Assembly: GCA_023159155.1 (NCBI GenBank)
Contig: JAJNNX010000070.1
Location: forward strand, 62,001 to 126,000
From: Ustulina deusta
Lineage: Eukaryota; Ascomycota; Sordariomycetes; Xylariales; Xylariaceae
DNA: 64,000 nt
Direction of reading: 5' to 3'
Positions 11,102 to 22,324 of this stretch are shown here, one piece after another (positions within the stretch are counted from its first letter, which is position 1; the number at the start of each line of letters is the position of its first letter). Made by a program: the position numbers and the translations under genes. The notes beneath the pieces are model-generated. The model was not told the DNA's origin, ran no database searches, and was given only the letters and a program-made list of their open reading frames with translations.

Positions 11102-13198
11102 TCAGTTTCTTGATCGGAGCTTCCAATTTTGGGTACGGTTTGACTCTCTGCGAACCGCCCATCCTTTGAAGGCTAGGAGTAGGACAATCCACGCCATGAG
11201 AACGCCAACCAATCCCATGGTCACAGTGTAGAAAAACATGGCATCCAGGTTATAGTGAATCATACCCGCAACCGTGTCGCCACTCTGTTTAGCTGGTTAG
11301 CCATGCCTACTGGGCCGTATTGTGGAGATAAATCGGCTTACGCTTGCCATGAAGATGGTTCCGCCCGAGATCAGACCAAACGCCGTGAGTAACTCTGTGG
11401 GCGGCCGGGATGGTAGCACGGAGCGCGGGGGCTTCAGGTAGAGCAGCACGTATGTGAAACCCCGCGCAAACGACGCCCCCGTCAACAGGTTACCCCACTG
11501 CTTATGAACCATGCTTGAGATCATGGTTTGTTGCGTGTGCGAGCTCATCATGATACCGAGTAAAAGAATGACAAGGGCTGGAATGGGGTTGATGGAGAAT
11601 TCGTACTGCTGTGGAGGCTCAAGTGCGGCGCGTTCCTCGTTGCTATAGGTATGAGTGGGACATGACAATGAAGCTTCCGTCGTTGTAGTGTTTAATAAAT
11701 CACGGATGCGAGTAGATTCGATGAGCATGGCCAGCTGCGCATTCTGTCAGTATCTGACACAGCGTGTGCTCTCCCATATTGCGAACATACCAAACCACCT
11801 CCAATGAAGAGGACAGTAATTGAAACATGCTCCAGGTCCTGGGGGCTGAACGTAGAATCGGAGCTGCCTAGGTGTTCGAGAAAAATGTTTGTTGAACCAT
11901 ATGTGAAGATGAGCGCACCCTCAACAAATTCAGCGCTCGGTCTCCATTTTTGCGAGCTTTGTTTGGGGCGGACATTCCACGCCTGAACTTTTGGATTAGC
12001 ATGTCACGTCCTATTTGAGCCTGATGCGCATTCCGACTCACCCAGCCTAGCTCTCCAAAGCTCCCGGACCATCGGCCTAATGTCAAAATGCCATACCAGA
12101 AAAAGATACCGCCCTTAATCCAATGCGCCAACCCACTGAAGATCTCATGTCCCTCCTATTACAATGTTAGGGAATTGGAAAAATAACGCGCAGTTGGTTT
12201 ACTTACAAAGAAGCGCGCGTAAGTAATGAGCCCCGTGCAGAGGGTGATATATCCTAGAATGAGAATTATGCGGTCCACAAATCCGTAACCGAACATGATG
12301 ACTTTCCAAGCCTTGTCGGAGATTTTGCTGGTAATCTTAGCAATCAACGATTGCGAAGCGCTCGAAGAATGAACCTCGGCGGGTTTAAACGCCGGATCTT
12401 CATCGTCATCTTCGTAATGTCTGCGTCTGTCGTTAAGCTCAATTGGCGATTCGTGACCAAGCATCGTTGACAGCGAATCACTTCGAAGCGACTCGGTGTT
12501 TCGCTCTGTTCCCTGACCACTGTCGTTGGATTGCCGGTACGGGGAGGAAAAAATTTGCTGGTTTATACGATGGTGTTCAGCCATAGCCTCCGTCGAAACA
12601 GGTATAAATGATTGCTCCTCCTCTTTCACACGTCCTAGGCGAGATGACTTGCTAATCGTACCAGCAACACGGCCTGCGAGGCCGACAAGAACCTGAGCGC
12701 CCACAACCCAGGTGACGAGCCAACCCAGCTTATGATGTGCGTTATTTGGATATAAGTCTGGCGTATTCGCATTGTAAACGATCCCTACTAAAACGCCGAT
12801 CGCATTCGTCAGGAGGAAGAGGAATTGAGTCGCAAGGGTATATCGTGATCGCGCGATTGAAAGCATAACGGCTATAATTCCTTTATTAGCAGCAGTCATC
12901 GTCGTTGAAGAGTGGGAACGATCCACATACCTGTCGGGAGGACAAAAACCCACCCAACGATCATGATTCCAATGTGCGCGTAGATGGTGGCAACATGCTC
13001 GGGGTGCGCAAAGTAAGTCGGGGGGTATGAGTCGGGGTCAGGTTTAGGATCTTCGCCACCCATTCCGTGACCGCTCATGTCTTCATTGTTGTCCATACTC
13101 ATTGCGTCTTCGCCGCCACCGTGTGCGAAAACCGCGGGGAGAGCGCCGGCGATGGCGAGCAAAGCCAGCCATCTCAAGACTTTTGGGGCTGACCGCAT
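11102..13198 (-). CDS. YTP1: Ytp1-like membrane protein (DUF2427 plus Ytp1 C-terminal domain)
   Basis: Six exons on the minus strand: 13198-12931, 12871-12207, 12155-12042, 11982-11791, 11734-11342 and 11284-11102, giving 604 aa. Residues 1-25 form a signal peptide ending PAVFA. A His/Met/Asp-rich lumenal segment follows (HGGGEDAMSM...MSGHGMGGED), then the DUF2427 membrane block with PEHVATIYAHIGIMIVGWVF and the NAHHKLGWLVTWVVG helix. A charged linker spans about residues 180-270. The Ytp1 C-terminal domain then has several helices (VDRIILILGYITLCTGL, GLAHWIKGGIFFWYGILTLG, LEHVSITVLFIGGGL, a final MGLVGVLMAWIVLLLAF). The histidines and heme-like helix layout recall cytochrome b561-type proteins, but electron transport has not been shown for this family. 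All five introns are 51-60 bp with consensus sites, and four are phase 0. Yeast YTP1 is shorter (459 aa). Function is unknown. Confidence 0.88.
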
Positions 13199-14471
13199 GG
13201 TGCCTTACTCCACAACCGATCGACTAACGCGCACACAAAATTGCTTTTCCCTGGTCTTCCTTCCGAGATAACTGCAGCTGGATAACAAAGGCAGAGACAC
13301 TGGCTGAAGGCGAACAAAGCTTGGACGCATCAACACATGCCCGTCAGATTTGGAAATGTCCCGCCGACCAGACACACTCTACCCTATGCGATGTCTTGGA
13401 GCTAGCTATCGGTGCGATGTAGGGACTAGATGATGGATTAGTTTCTAGCTTGGCCCAGAGTCCGCAAACGTCTTATTCGGGATTTGCGTCAATAAGGTAA
13501 TCACATAAAGAGACGTGCGTGGGGAGGTGGTCTCTACTAAGCTTGTGGATTAATAAGATTGAGAGCAGTTAAAGTAGGTAGGTACCTAAGGCTAGGGAGG
13601 CTAGGTAGGTAGCAGTGCGAGGAGGTAGTAGTAGCAGTAGTAGGGGAACATCGTGATGGAGGGAAGGCAAGGCGGGCCTCCACATATATACAGCACATGG
13701 CATCGGGAAGTTTTGTTTTACATATGAGCATGATACAGGCATATCGGCACCGTCGGAGATTCCTGGGGCTGTCGGGTCGCGTAGGCAAGGCTCCCGCAGC
13801 CTAGTGTGCGCCAAGCGTGCCTAAGGAAGCTACCAAGATGCTCTTATCGAACATCAAACCGCGGCGAGCTGGCTATGCTTGGACTCGAGGACGGCGATGG
13901 CATGGCAGTGGGTGTAGTTAGGCCGAGCAGTGCTGGGCCGAGCTGGGCACGCTGGGCACGCTGGTAGCCTTGCCCCGAGCAGTCAAGTGCTGTCTGTTGT
14001 GACCGAGGCCGTCAGCTAGGCTCAGGACTGATCCATCATCCGAAGCTTCCGAGCTGCCATCATCAGATTTTTGGCAGAAGATAAAAGAAGAATATGGGGT
14101 CGTCACCAGACTTCTGACCGCAAGGAACGGTCAAGGGAAAACCCTGCGCACAGGCGTCCACAGGGCGGGAATGACAGCATCGAACCACATCACACCGACC
14201 CACAGCTGCACGAGCCTATGCCCTGTACACTTACTGACCCTGGAGTGTAAGCGCTTGGCGGCGCTTGGCGGCCACATCCGTCGAGGTACAGTACCCTATG
14301 CCGAATGATGATCGCCGCGACTCGCGGTTGTGCTGCTGGAATAGTACTTATCCACACTGTAGTTTTGAACTGGAAAGTAACCGCGAGCCCGAATATTGGA
14401 GTTGCACAGCAGGAGAGCGGATAGTGTACACTACACAACCTCCTATGAAGCACCCCCACAATACTTTCTGT

Positions 14472-14577
14472 TAGGTAGGTAGTAGGGCATTGCCTACCTA
14501 ACCTACCTATTCCGTAGGGCCTTACAGGATGCTACGAACAGTACCTGTGGGCACCTACCTACTCTTAGGTAGGTACT
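14472..14577. repeat. AGGTAGGT/ACCTACCT motif cluster
   Basis: Inverted runs of TTAGGTAGGTAG, CCTACCTAACCTACC and ACCTACCTAC...GTAGGTAC occur within about 100 bp and could form several small hairpins. Looser copies continue to about 15300. Confidence 0.6.
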
Positions 14578-17242
14578 GTCGCACTCGTTCACTTACACAC
14601 ATGTACACCTCACAAGTACGTAATACTTAACAGGCTAACAGCGGTGTGGGCCAATGACAAGTTGGCCGACATTGATCATGGTGGCTAACCGGACGGACCG
14701 GAGTTAGAGACAAGCGGACAAATCCCTATTGTACTGCATTATTTTGGATATAGGTAGGGAGTGGCAGGTAATCCGATCATCGGGACTACAGCCAAGTATG
14801 TATACACTACGCATAGGTATTCCGTAACTTAGGTACCCATATAAGGTGAGTGGTGGCTAAGGATGTTTGTAATGACTACCTGCATATACTTAACTTATTA
14901 GGTAGTATAGTTTGGTATCTATGTAAGGCTAAGTCTTAGTAGACATACCTACATGAACCTGTCCAGGTATGGCATACACGTAAGCTTGGGTTGCTTTATC
15001 TAAAAGTACCGCAAACCAAGACAACAAACATCCTACTAGTGATATTGTAATTAACTAGACCGAGTACTTTGCATATGTAGACTGTTTTACTGCAGATACC
15101 TATTTACAACAAGATGGGTAAGAGTTGCAAGGAACTAGGTTTGTTTTTCATGGGTTAGGTAATACTGTATACCTATGTATATAAGTAGGGTTTATTACTG
15201 TACCTAGTGGCATCCATCCAGCCATGTATAGTACTCACCACCTGTAGGTAGTAGCGTAGTAGGCCCTGGCCTGACCACAAATTGTCTGGAATACCTACTT
15301 GATATGGATTGAGGAGGGGAACCAGCCTCCATCGACAGTGCTACCGCATGACAGACCTGCAGTGCACTAGCATGCCACTATAATCCACTGCCGGATACCC
15401 TACCTATACGGCATACACTAGAAGATACAACAACTCATTTAAGCGACGCTTCAGCAGACAGAGGGAAATTCAGCAGGATATGAGCCTGCACTCAAACAAT
15501 TGCTATTATCGGCTGTTGATGAAAAGACATTCTTTTCCCATTTTGTAATCTCCGAGCACACCACCACTCCGGGATTGCCCACCTGTATTGTGGACATAGA
15601 CATTGGAAGTAACAGTTTGACATGATACCTACCTGTTAGTACATTCCCACCTAGGTACTTTAGTGCGGCGTGATTTGTCAGAAAGATTTCCACGCGGACT
15701 TGAAGTGGGTTCTTGGCTTTAGAAATACCCACGGGGAAGTTTTTAAACTACACTAGACGCTGAGCAATACTTGCGCAAAAATGAGAGAAAATATTGCCTG
15801 CTGAAGTCAACGGGAAAATATACCACCTAGCCAGTCTGGTAAGGATAAAAACTCCGCACTTTATCTCAATGAGGACCCTCTTTACAAGAATCCGCCTCGG
15901 GCAGGGAAATCGGGCGAATCCTATAACTGCAGTGTCAGTCCTAGGTAGGTAGTGTGTGTGTATCAACTCAACTGATATTCTAAATGCTGTAAATTGGTTT
16001 GAGCAAACTTGTTGGCAGAAAAGATCATACACAAAACTATAGCTTGATTAAATGTCCGCAATATATTGGGTACACGGACAAGACCAGAAAGAGCGTCTAC
16101 ATACTGCGGAAAAACTTAGACATCACATGGATGAATAGGTACCTACCTGCCTTGTCCAATACATTAGATGGACTTTGTGCAACCACCTGACGAGACAACT
16201 TGAAATAGGTCCATGATCGGGGTTCCGAAAGACCCGCCGGTCGGAGTTTTGCAATATCCCGAATCACGATCAGCCCCGATGCCAAAAAAAAATTAGGTAG
16301 ATCAAACAAGATCATGTAGTGTATGGATTGAATCTCGCTTAAACTCCTCGGATTACATTAATTGCGTGCATATTGTACACTTTGCATTTTCTTTTCTTCT
16401 CTAGAGTGTAACATTTCTATATATATACCTCGTACATAGTCTACGCTGGAGGGATACCTTGCGGATTAGTGTACGGTGACGTTTGTGCATGGGTGGTGGC
16501 ATGTGTAGTTGTGCAAGCTAAGCCGTTGAGGCAATCCTGGACTGCCCAGTCTTTGCTCAACATAAAAGCAGCGAGGCTCAAGAACATATCTAGTTCGGCT
16601 AGGGTTAGGTAAAAACTATCTCTGAGGTTGTAGGATAGCGAGTGGGATACTATTGTAAACTAGATACAATGAGGATAATTGATATGCAACCGTGAGTGTA
16701 TTATATACGTAATATTTTACGTCCTGACGAGAACTGTATTCTTATGGTTAATCTGATTAGGCCACACATGTCTCAGACCCCAGCTGAAAAGCCTCAGATT
16801 CCTCTAATAAAGTTGAATGGCATGCATCTCTACTATACCGGCAGGCTTTAACCAACCTTAACCACATGTAAACTCTCAACGAATATGATTATCATACGAG
16901 ATCTCTCATCGACCTGCCCATTCAACTCCCTTTGCACCTAGCTAGACTAACTGGGAATAATACGAGAGCATTGCTGAACTACCACGATGCTGGATAATAA
17001 CCGATGCCGTGAAATGCGAACCACGTGGCCTCGTGCGATGAGGATTGAATGTCTCGGTACTAGCCCCACCAGCTCAATAAACGGCAGACTAGGGTTGAGA
17101 TCCTGAAAAATTAACCAGTTTGATGCTCGATAGTCGCTTTCCATCTTTGCCCGCGAGCTGTGGGCTATGCCAATACAACCGTCGAATCCCATAGTCATGA
17201 TGCCGTAGGGCGCGTGGAAATGGATGGTTTGCTTAAAGAGAG

Positions 17243-17278
17243 GAAAAATAAAAAAATAAAAAATAAAAAAAATAAAAT
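17243..17278 (+). repeat. A-rich low-complexity tract
   Basis: Iterated AAAAATA/AAAAAATA units about 220 bp beyond the 3' end of the minus-strand hydrolase gene. No function inferred. Confidence 0.7.
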
Positions 17279-17496
17279 TCGCGTGAGGTGTTTAACGCCA
17301 AGGCGGATTTCGACACGTGGATGAGGATGCTATCCCCACGCTTCGTCTGCAGATACGATTTCCTAAATGTAAGTTGTTATATAGAGGTGAAGGGCTCCGC
17401 AGAGATGGGAGTAACAACCCCCGATTATTCTGGACTGACGCCATACGCAAGATTAGCAACGTGGCAATCCTATCAAGTAGCAAATAGCCAACTAGC

Positions 17497-18348
17497 CTAC
17501 AAATTCGGTCTTTCCTTGAGGCGCCATCTGTCTCCTTGTTCAAGGACAGTCTTGTCCTCAACCAGAAGCTTTTTCAGGATTTGAATGACGCCGTATGATG
17601 CCGGTACGTGAAGCTCCTCGGGGACATCACGATAGATAACTTTGACGAGCTCCATGGGAGTCCACGCGCCGGCAGTCGACGACGGGTATTTGGCAGAGCC
17701 GAGCGTTTCAATGACCTGCAGTTCTCTTTGGTGCCTATGCGAGATGTACTCGGCGATCTTGGCCGGTGCCTGGGGGAGCACCGGACCGTGACCCGGGTAA
17801 GCGCGGCCGGACACGAGCTTCCCCATCTTGGCAAGGCTGAGGAGGTAGATGCCGAGGTCCTCGAAGACGGCGGTGCCGTGGCCCAGGACGTTGTCGCCGG
17901 TGAACAGGGCGTCCTCCTCTCGGAATACGAAGGCCATATGATCTGTAGTATGGCCCGGAGTGTGCACAGCGGCCAGGGTGGCGCCGTCGACCTCGAAGAC
18001 CTGGCCGTCTGCGATGTTCAGCTGTCCAGGACCAGGCGCGCACTTATACACGGCGGCGTCCGGTACGAGCTGTTGCAGCTGAGGCACGCCCTGGACGTGG
18101 TCAGGATGCCAGTGAGTCAGCAGAACAGCCTGGACGGTGGCCTTCTCTTCCTCTAGAACCCGCTTCAAGGCAGCCTGCCATGAGGGCTTTCCCTCGCCGG
18201 TGTCGATGAGTAAGCGCCTTGGACCAGTGCCGACGAGGTATGTGTTGGTGCCTTGTAATTGGAACTTGCCGGGATTGCCACCGAGGATGCGGATGCAAGC
18301 GGGACTCAGACGTTCGACTTCGGGCAGATGCACAAGTTGAGAAGACAT
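17497..18348 (-). CDS. LACTB2-type metallo-beta-lactamase-fold hydrolase
   Basis: A single exon of 283 aa. The zinc ligands are clear: THWHPDH (His79, His81, Asp83, His84), HTPGHT (His133), FTGDNVLG (Asp152) and YPGHGP (His187). The upstream block NPGKFQLQGTNTYLVGTGPR is the LACTB2 signature. Human LACTB2 is a mitochondrial endoribonuclease. Fungal relatives include stand-alone hydrolases and the thioesterases paired with non-reducing PKS genes. No PKS is nearby, so a housekeeping hydrolase or RNase is more likely here, but the substrate is unproven. The ATG at 18348 was chosen because the conserved part begins just after it. An in-frame ATG at 18423 would add 25 residues with six histidines in a row. 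The C-terminal helix-rich region is intact. Confidence 0.88.
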   Translation of the reverse strand: MSSQLVHLPEVERLSPACIRILGGNPGKFQLQGTNTYLVGTGPRRLLIDTGEGKPSWQAALKRVLEEEKATVQAVLLTHWHPDHVQGVPQLQQLVPDAAVYKCAPGPGQLNIADGQVFEVDGATLAAVHTPGHTTDHMAFVFREEDALFTGDNVLGHGTAVFEDLGIYLLSLAKMGKLVSGRAYPGHGPVLPQAPAKIAEYISHRHQRELQVIETLGSAKYPSSTAGAWTPMELVKVIYRDVPEELHVPASYGVIQILKKLLVEDKTVLEQGDRWRLKERPNL

Positions 18349-18423
18349 CTTCTTGATGATTGAGGTGTTGTTGTTGCTGTGGTGGTGGTGGTGGTGGTAA
18401 CGCAGTAGCCGAGTGAGTATCAT

Positions 18424-19583
18424 ACCAAGCTTGAGGTATCACTGGCTGGCTGGTTACGGCAATAAATGAATGTGGACGTTGTCGCAAGAAGAGGGTCGTC
18501 TTACGTCTTTGACCGTCGTCCTATGTGTTTCGTCTTCTGTCCTTCTTCATCTTACTGGTGGATGTGATGCGGATGAGCAGTATAAACAAACGGGTGTATA
18601 TCAATATATCACAGCTTTTGAGGTATGTATGTGGTGCATGTTGTTCGAACGATTGGCTTGGTTACCAATGTGTACTCCCATCATTGCAAGTTGCAGAGGT
18701 AGGCAACTCTATATATTGCCGAGGCTTTCCATGTTGATTACCTACATCATGGGGGATTGGTAGTCCGGTGTTGAGGGAACCACCCACACCACTGTGCAGC
18801 AGATCGGCCGGTCGTATAACAGGTATCAATGATGGTGGCGGACCCTGGATGCTGCCCTGGGACTACCCGCTAGCGTGTCTCGATAAGCAATGAACAGGCA
18901 TCGATAAGGAATTCCAGCACCCCGAACTTGCCGTCAGTTTACCTTGGATGATGAGACTTACATGCACCCTCGATCTTTACATGTGCCTGGCTCTAGCATA
19001 TGACGATAGTTCACCGTGTCGTGGTTCTTCTCCTGAATTGAAGGCATTGCTGTCTCCATCCGCCGCAGTGTTGGCCTCCGCACATGCTCTGCAACTACAA
19101 TTGGTTAGAACCCTCCTTGTATATACCACCTATTATGTCTGTACATGGCTGCTGACTGCTGTCTTCCCTCGCCAGCAAATAGACGACGCTTAGATCAGAG
19201 TCGCATCTCCGCCCCTCGGCGATATCTACATCTCTTCTGTGCTTGCAAAAAGCTCCTGGTTGCGCTACGAGACACGACGACGAGCACGCGGCTTAAGCTT
19301 CCACTCCGATGTCACCGATCGATCTTCTTCCTTGACTCTGCAACGAACATAGCTTGTAGTCCAAGTCGCGTATCGTCACCACCGTCTGTCCGTCCGTCCT
19401 CGTCATCGACTATCCGTTCCGTTTCCGCTCCCCGACTTTCGATTGAACATCCCCCGGTAAGCACAGCCCGACCTTGAACAGCGTCCGTCCACCGGCGTCT
19501 ATCCGCGTCTCTCCACCTAAAGAGAGAGAGCATCCAGCCGTACATCTCACACCACATCACCATAACCACCCACCACCACCACC
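18424..19583. other. Divergent intergenic region (hydrolase / UBP8)
   Basis: Promoter side of both flanking genes. Pyrimidine-rich sequence (TCTTCC, CACC repeats) precedes the UBP8 ATG. No gene seen. Confidence 0.5.
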
Positions 19584-21581
19584 ATGGCTGCCCGACCTAC
19601 CACTCCCGCCTCGCCCAAAAACGTCAAGGTCAATTCCCCCGTGCCGGGCACTCCCCTGTTCGGTTGTGGTCAGTCCCGCCTCCAAGGTGTCGCCGACTTG
19701 TATATCCTCCTACTGATGCCTGTGTAGAGCACGTAGAGCTCCTCTTGTCTAATAGCCAGGATGTCACCAATAGCTCTATTCAGTATTTCAAGATGCTGTT
19801 GAGGGTCATCTTCGACAAAGATCCCATCATCGCCCAGACCTCCAAGGCTGCCGATGGCCAGATCACCACGTCCTTGACCTCCAACTACCTCTGCTTACAA
19901 TGCTCTGCCATCCTGCCCGAGGAAGAGCGCGTAAAACATGGAAATAAGAAGGGCCATCGTTTCTGTATGTGAAGCTTCCTGCGAGCTCCGTTTGCTACTG
20001 TTCTGCACTGACACAACATCGACCATAGACGTCGATTCGAGGACCGGCTCGCTCTTCTGTCAATTCTGTGAAGACTTCGTATGGGATCCCACTTTGGAGG
20101 ACCTCAGGATTAGGAAGATGGGCACGGGTTCATTCTCAAGTGTGTTCCTCTGCTGTTTACCCCCCTCCCCTTATACCTGCCGTATTCTAGAGCTTTGAAT
20201 CGTGCCGTGGACAGAGCAACAGTGGACTAACCTGTACCGTCAAGGCCGCAAGAGAAAGCACGAGGATATGTTCTCCGACGCTGTGAAAGACAATATCAAG
20301 GAGGAACAGAGGTATATTTCTTTAAATACGACGGCAGCGTCGTGCCGTGCTGACGGCCTACGTGGAATCTATAATGCTGGCGCTACATGTTACCAGAACG
20401 TCGTGCTCCAGAGTTTCCTGCATAATCCTCTCCTCCGCAATTTTTATCTCGGGGATGGCCACCAGAGTGGTGATTGCCAGATATCACACTGTCTCAGCTG
20501 TGCCATTGATGATATGTTCCAGGACTTTTATGCTCTAGAAAACACGAACGGCTATACTGCGGCCAATATCTTGTCTGGGTTCTGGATATCCGAGAAAAAG
20601 GCATTCGAGAATCTCGTCACCACCAAGGAACAGGATGCCCATGAGTTCTTTCAGTTCCTCGCCGAGGAGCTGCACGAGAGGAATGGAGACGGCAAGAGAC
20701 CTGAAACTGGCAGCGAGCACAGCTGCAACTGCATCGTCCACCAAACCTTCTACGGCAAGCTCCAAAATCAGACGACCTGCCAAAACTGTGGCGGCGTTAC
20801 AAACGCGGTCGAGTCGTTCCTCGACCTGAGCCTGGGCCTCGAGAATCTAGCGCGGAAGAAGGGCAAGAAGGAGCCTAAGGGAGAGCCTTCGCTGACGCTG
20901 CAAGACTGTCTAGATGAAGAATACATCAAATCCGACAAGTGTGAATATCGATGCCGAAACTGCAACTCGTCCCAACTGGCCCGGAGAGACCATAGTATTA
21001 AGCTTCTACCCAACGTTCTTTCAATACAGCTCAAAGTAAGTCTGCCCTCCGCCATTTGCTCTCCGCATCACTGTGGCCTTCGTGATTCAAGCAGTATTGC
21101 TTACGGAGTCGGTTGTTGTAGAGATTTGAATTTAAGCAAGGCAGTCGTGATCGAGCTGCGTCCAAGATTCGCACCAAAGTGCAGTTCCCTCTGCAGTTGA
21201 ATATGCTCCCCTATACGACGAGAGGTCAGAGCGAGAATGGGAGAGAAAGCCAGGAGCTGAATCGATCGTGCGTTTATGACCTCTTGAGCGTGGTAGAGCA
21301 TGTTGGCGAGATCGACACGGGTAAGTCACATTCGACCATACGCATGAGAGCAGCAGTGATTGAATCGAACAAATAGGACACTACGTATCTTACTGCCGAG
21401 TTGGAGACCAGGTAGGTGGCCAAAATAGTCCTATGCGACATCACCATAATATGCATGCATACTGATGATTCAATCTCAGTGGTTCTCCTTCAATGACCAC
21501 AGGGTCGAACTGGCTAAGAAGTCAGACGTACTAGGCAGTCAAGCCTATCTCCTATTCTACATCATCCGATCCCTCGCATGA
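19584..21581 (+). CDS. UBP8: SAGA deubiquitinase Ubp8 (USP22 type)
   Basis: Seven exons: 19584-19668, 19728-19964, 20029-20139, 20245-21035, 21122-21320, 21377-21411 and 21480-21581, giving 519 aa. The N-terminal ZnF-UBP spans about residues 28-135 (CEH..., NYLCLQCSAILPEE, KKGHRFYVD, LFCQFCEDFVWDP). It anchors Ubp8 in the SAGA DUB module. The USP catalytic domain follows: GIYNAGATCYQNVVLQSF (Asn188, Cys193), KEQDAHEFFQFL, a zinc site with paired CxxC (TCQNCGG, YRCRNCNS), GHYVSYCRVG (His476) and WFSFNDHRV (Asp492). The triad is complete, so an active histone H2B deubiquitinase is expected. Exon 3 to 4 was set by an ACTAAC branch point just before CAAG at 20241-20244; its donor (GTGTGT) is weak, so this junction is the least certain. 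It converges with EFM5. Confidence 0.9.
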
Positions 21582-22324
21582 TTCAATACGATCATCTTTC
21601 CGTAGAGGAAGCGAGGTTGAAGAAAAACGAAGACGGAAACAAAACCAAAAACAAAATTCTAATGCATTTGCATTTGCATGGTGTCTGGTGTCGGCGGAAT
21701 TGGCGATCGCATGCATTTCACGGAAATAGAGGGGCATTGGTCAAAGGAAAGTGATCTTGCGGCTACCTACTGTATCGGCGTTGGGGCGCTTCTCAAGCTA
21801 TCTATACCTTTGTGCTTCACATAGGCCTACATACTACCTAGTCCCTCCTCGTTTCTCCCCTGGCTCGTAGGTCAGACAGTCCAGCACCCCCTCCCCCCCA
21901 ATATGATACATTGTGTTCGTAGGTTAATTTTCTTGGCATTCTGCGTATCCCATGAATATGGAACAAGGAATTTCAGTGAGTAGAGTAGATGATATAGATT
22001 CTAATCCTGCTCCTAACAGAAACACGAGGCCAACCACTCCATACTTGAAATCTTCTCTCTCCTATCTTTACCATTGTATCTATGCGGCAGCCTACCGCCG
22101 TGCCCATCCCCAAAACTAAATAAAACACAATGCAGCCCGACGGCTAAGTACCTCGCAGGATAGACATAGATAGATCACGTGCCTAATGACCGTCTCTGCC
22201 GTGGGAGGTATCCGGTAGGCAATATGCTTTCCCTGATCTACCAACTCTATTCCTGCCTGCACCAACCTTTTTTAAAAAATGAATTTTTATTTTTATTCCT
22301 AAATATATATGTATGGGTGGCCCT
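21582..22324. other. Convergent 3' region of UBP8 and EFM5
   Basis: 3' flanks of both genes. It is AT-rich near 22265-22310 with AATAAA-like and ATTTTTAT runs. No gene seen. Confidence 0.5.

Larger units (their letters stand above)
13199..17496. other. Gene-empty 4.3-kb stretch
   Basis: No frame with a recognisable domain on either strand. The left part is the YTP1-like 5' flank. 13570-13640 and 14470-15300 are rich in AGGT/ACCT motifs. Short direct repeats include GCTGGGCAC (13940-13963) and GCGCTTGGCG (14250-14270). An A-rich AAATAAA-type tract lies at 17243-17278. Much of 14.6-16.8 kb is AT-rich with many short palindromes. Confidence 0.5.

Noticed and set aside
17608..18156. 182-aa plus-strand frame antisense to the LACTB2-type hydrolase
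   Set aside because: The opposite strand carries all zinc ligands in one clean frame; this one is a shadow.
17497..18423. Metallo-beta-lactamase-fold gene as part of a polyketide cluster
   Set aside because: No PKS, oxygenase, transporter or cluster regulator lies within the window; neighbours are housekeeping genes.
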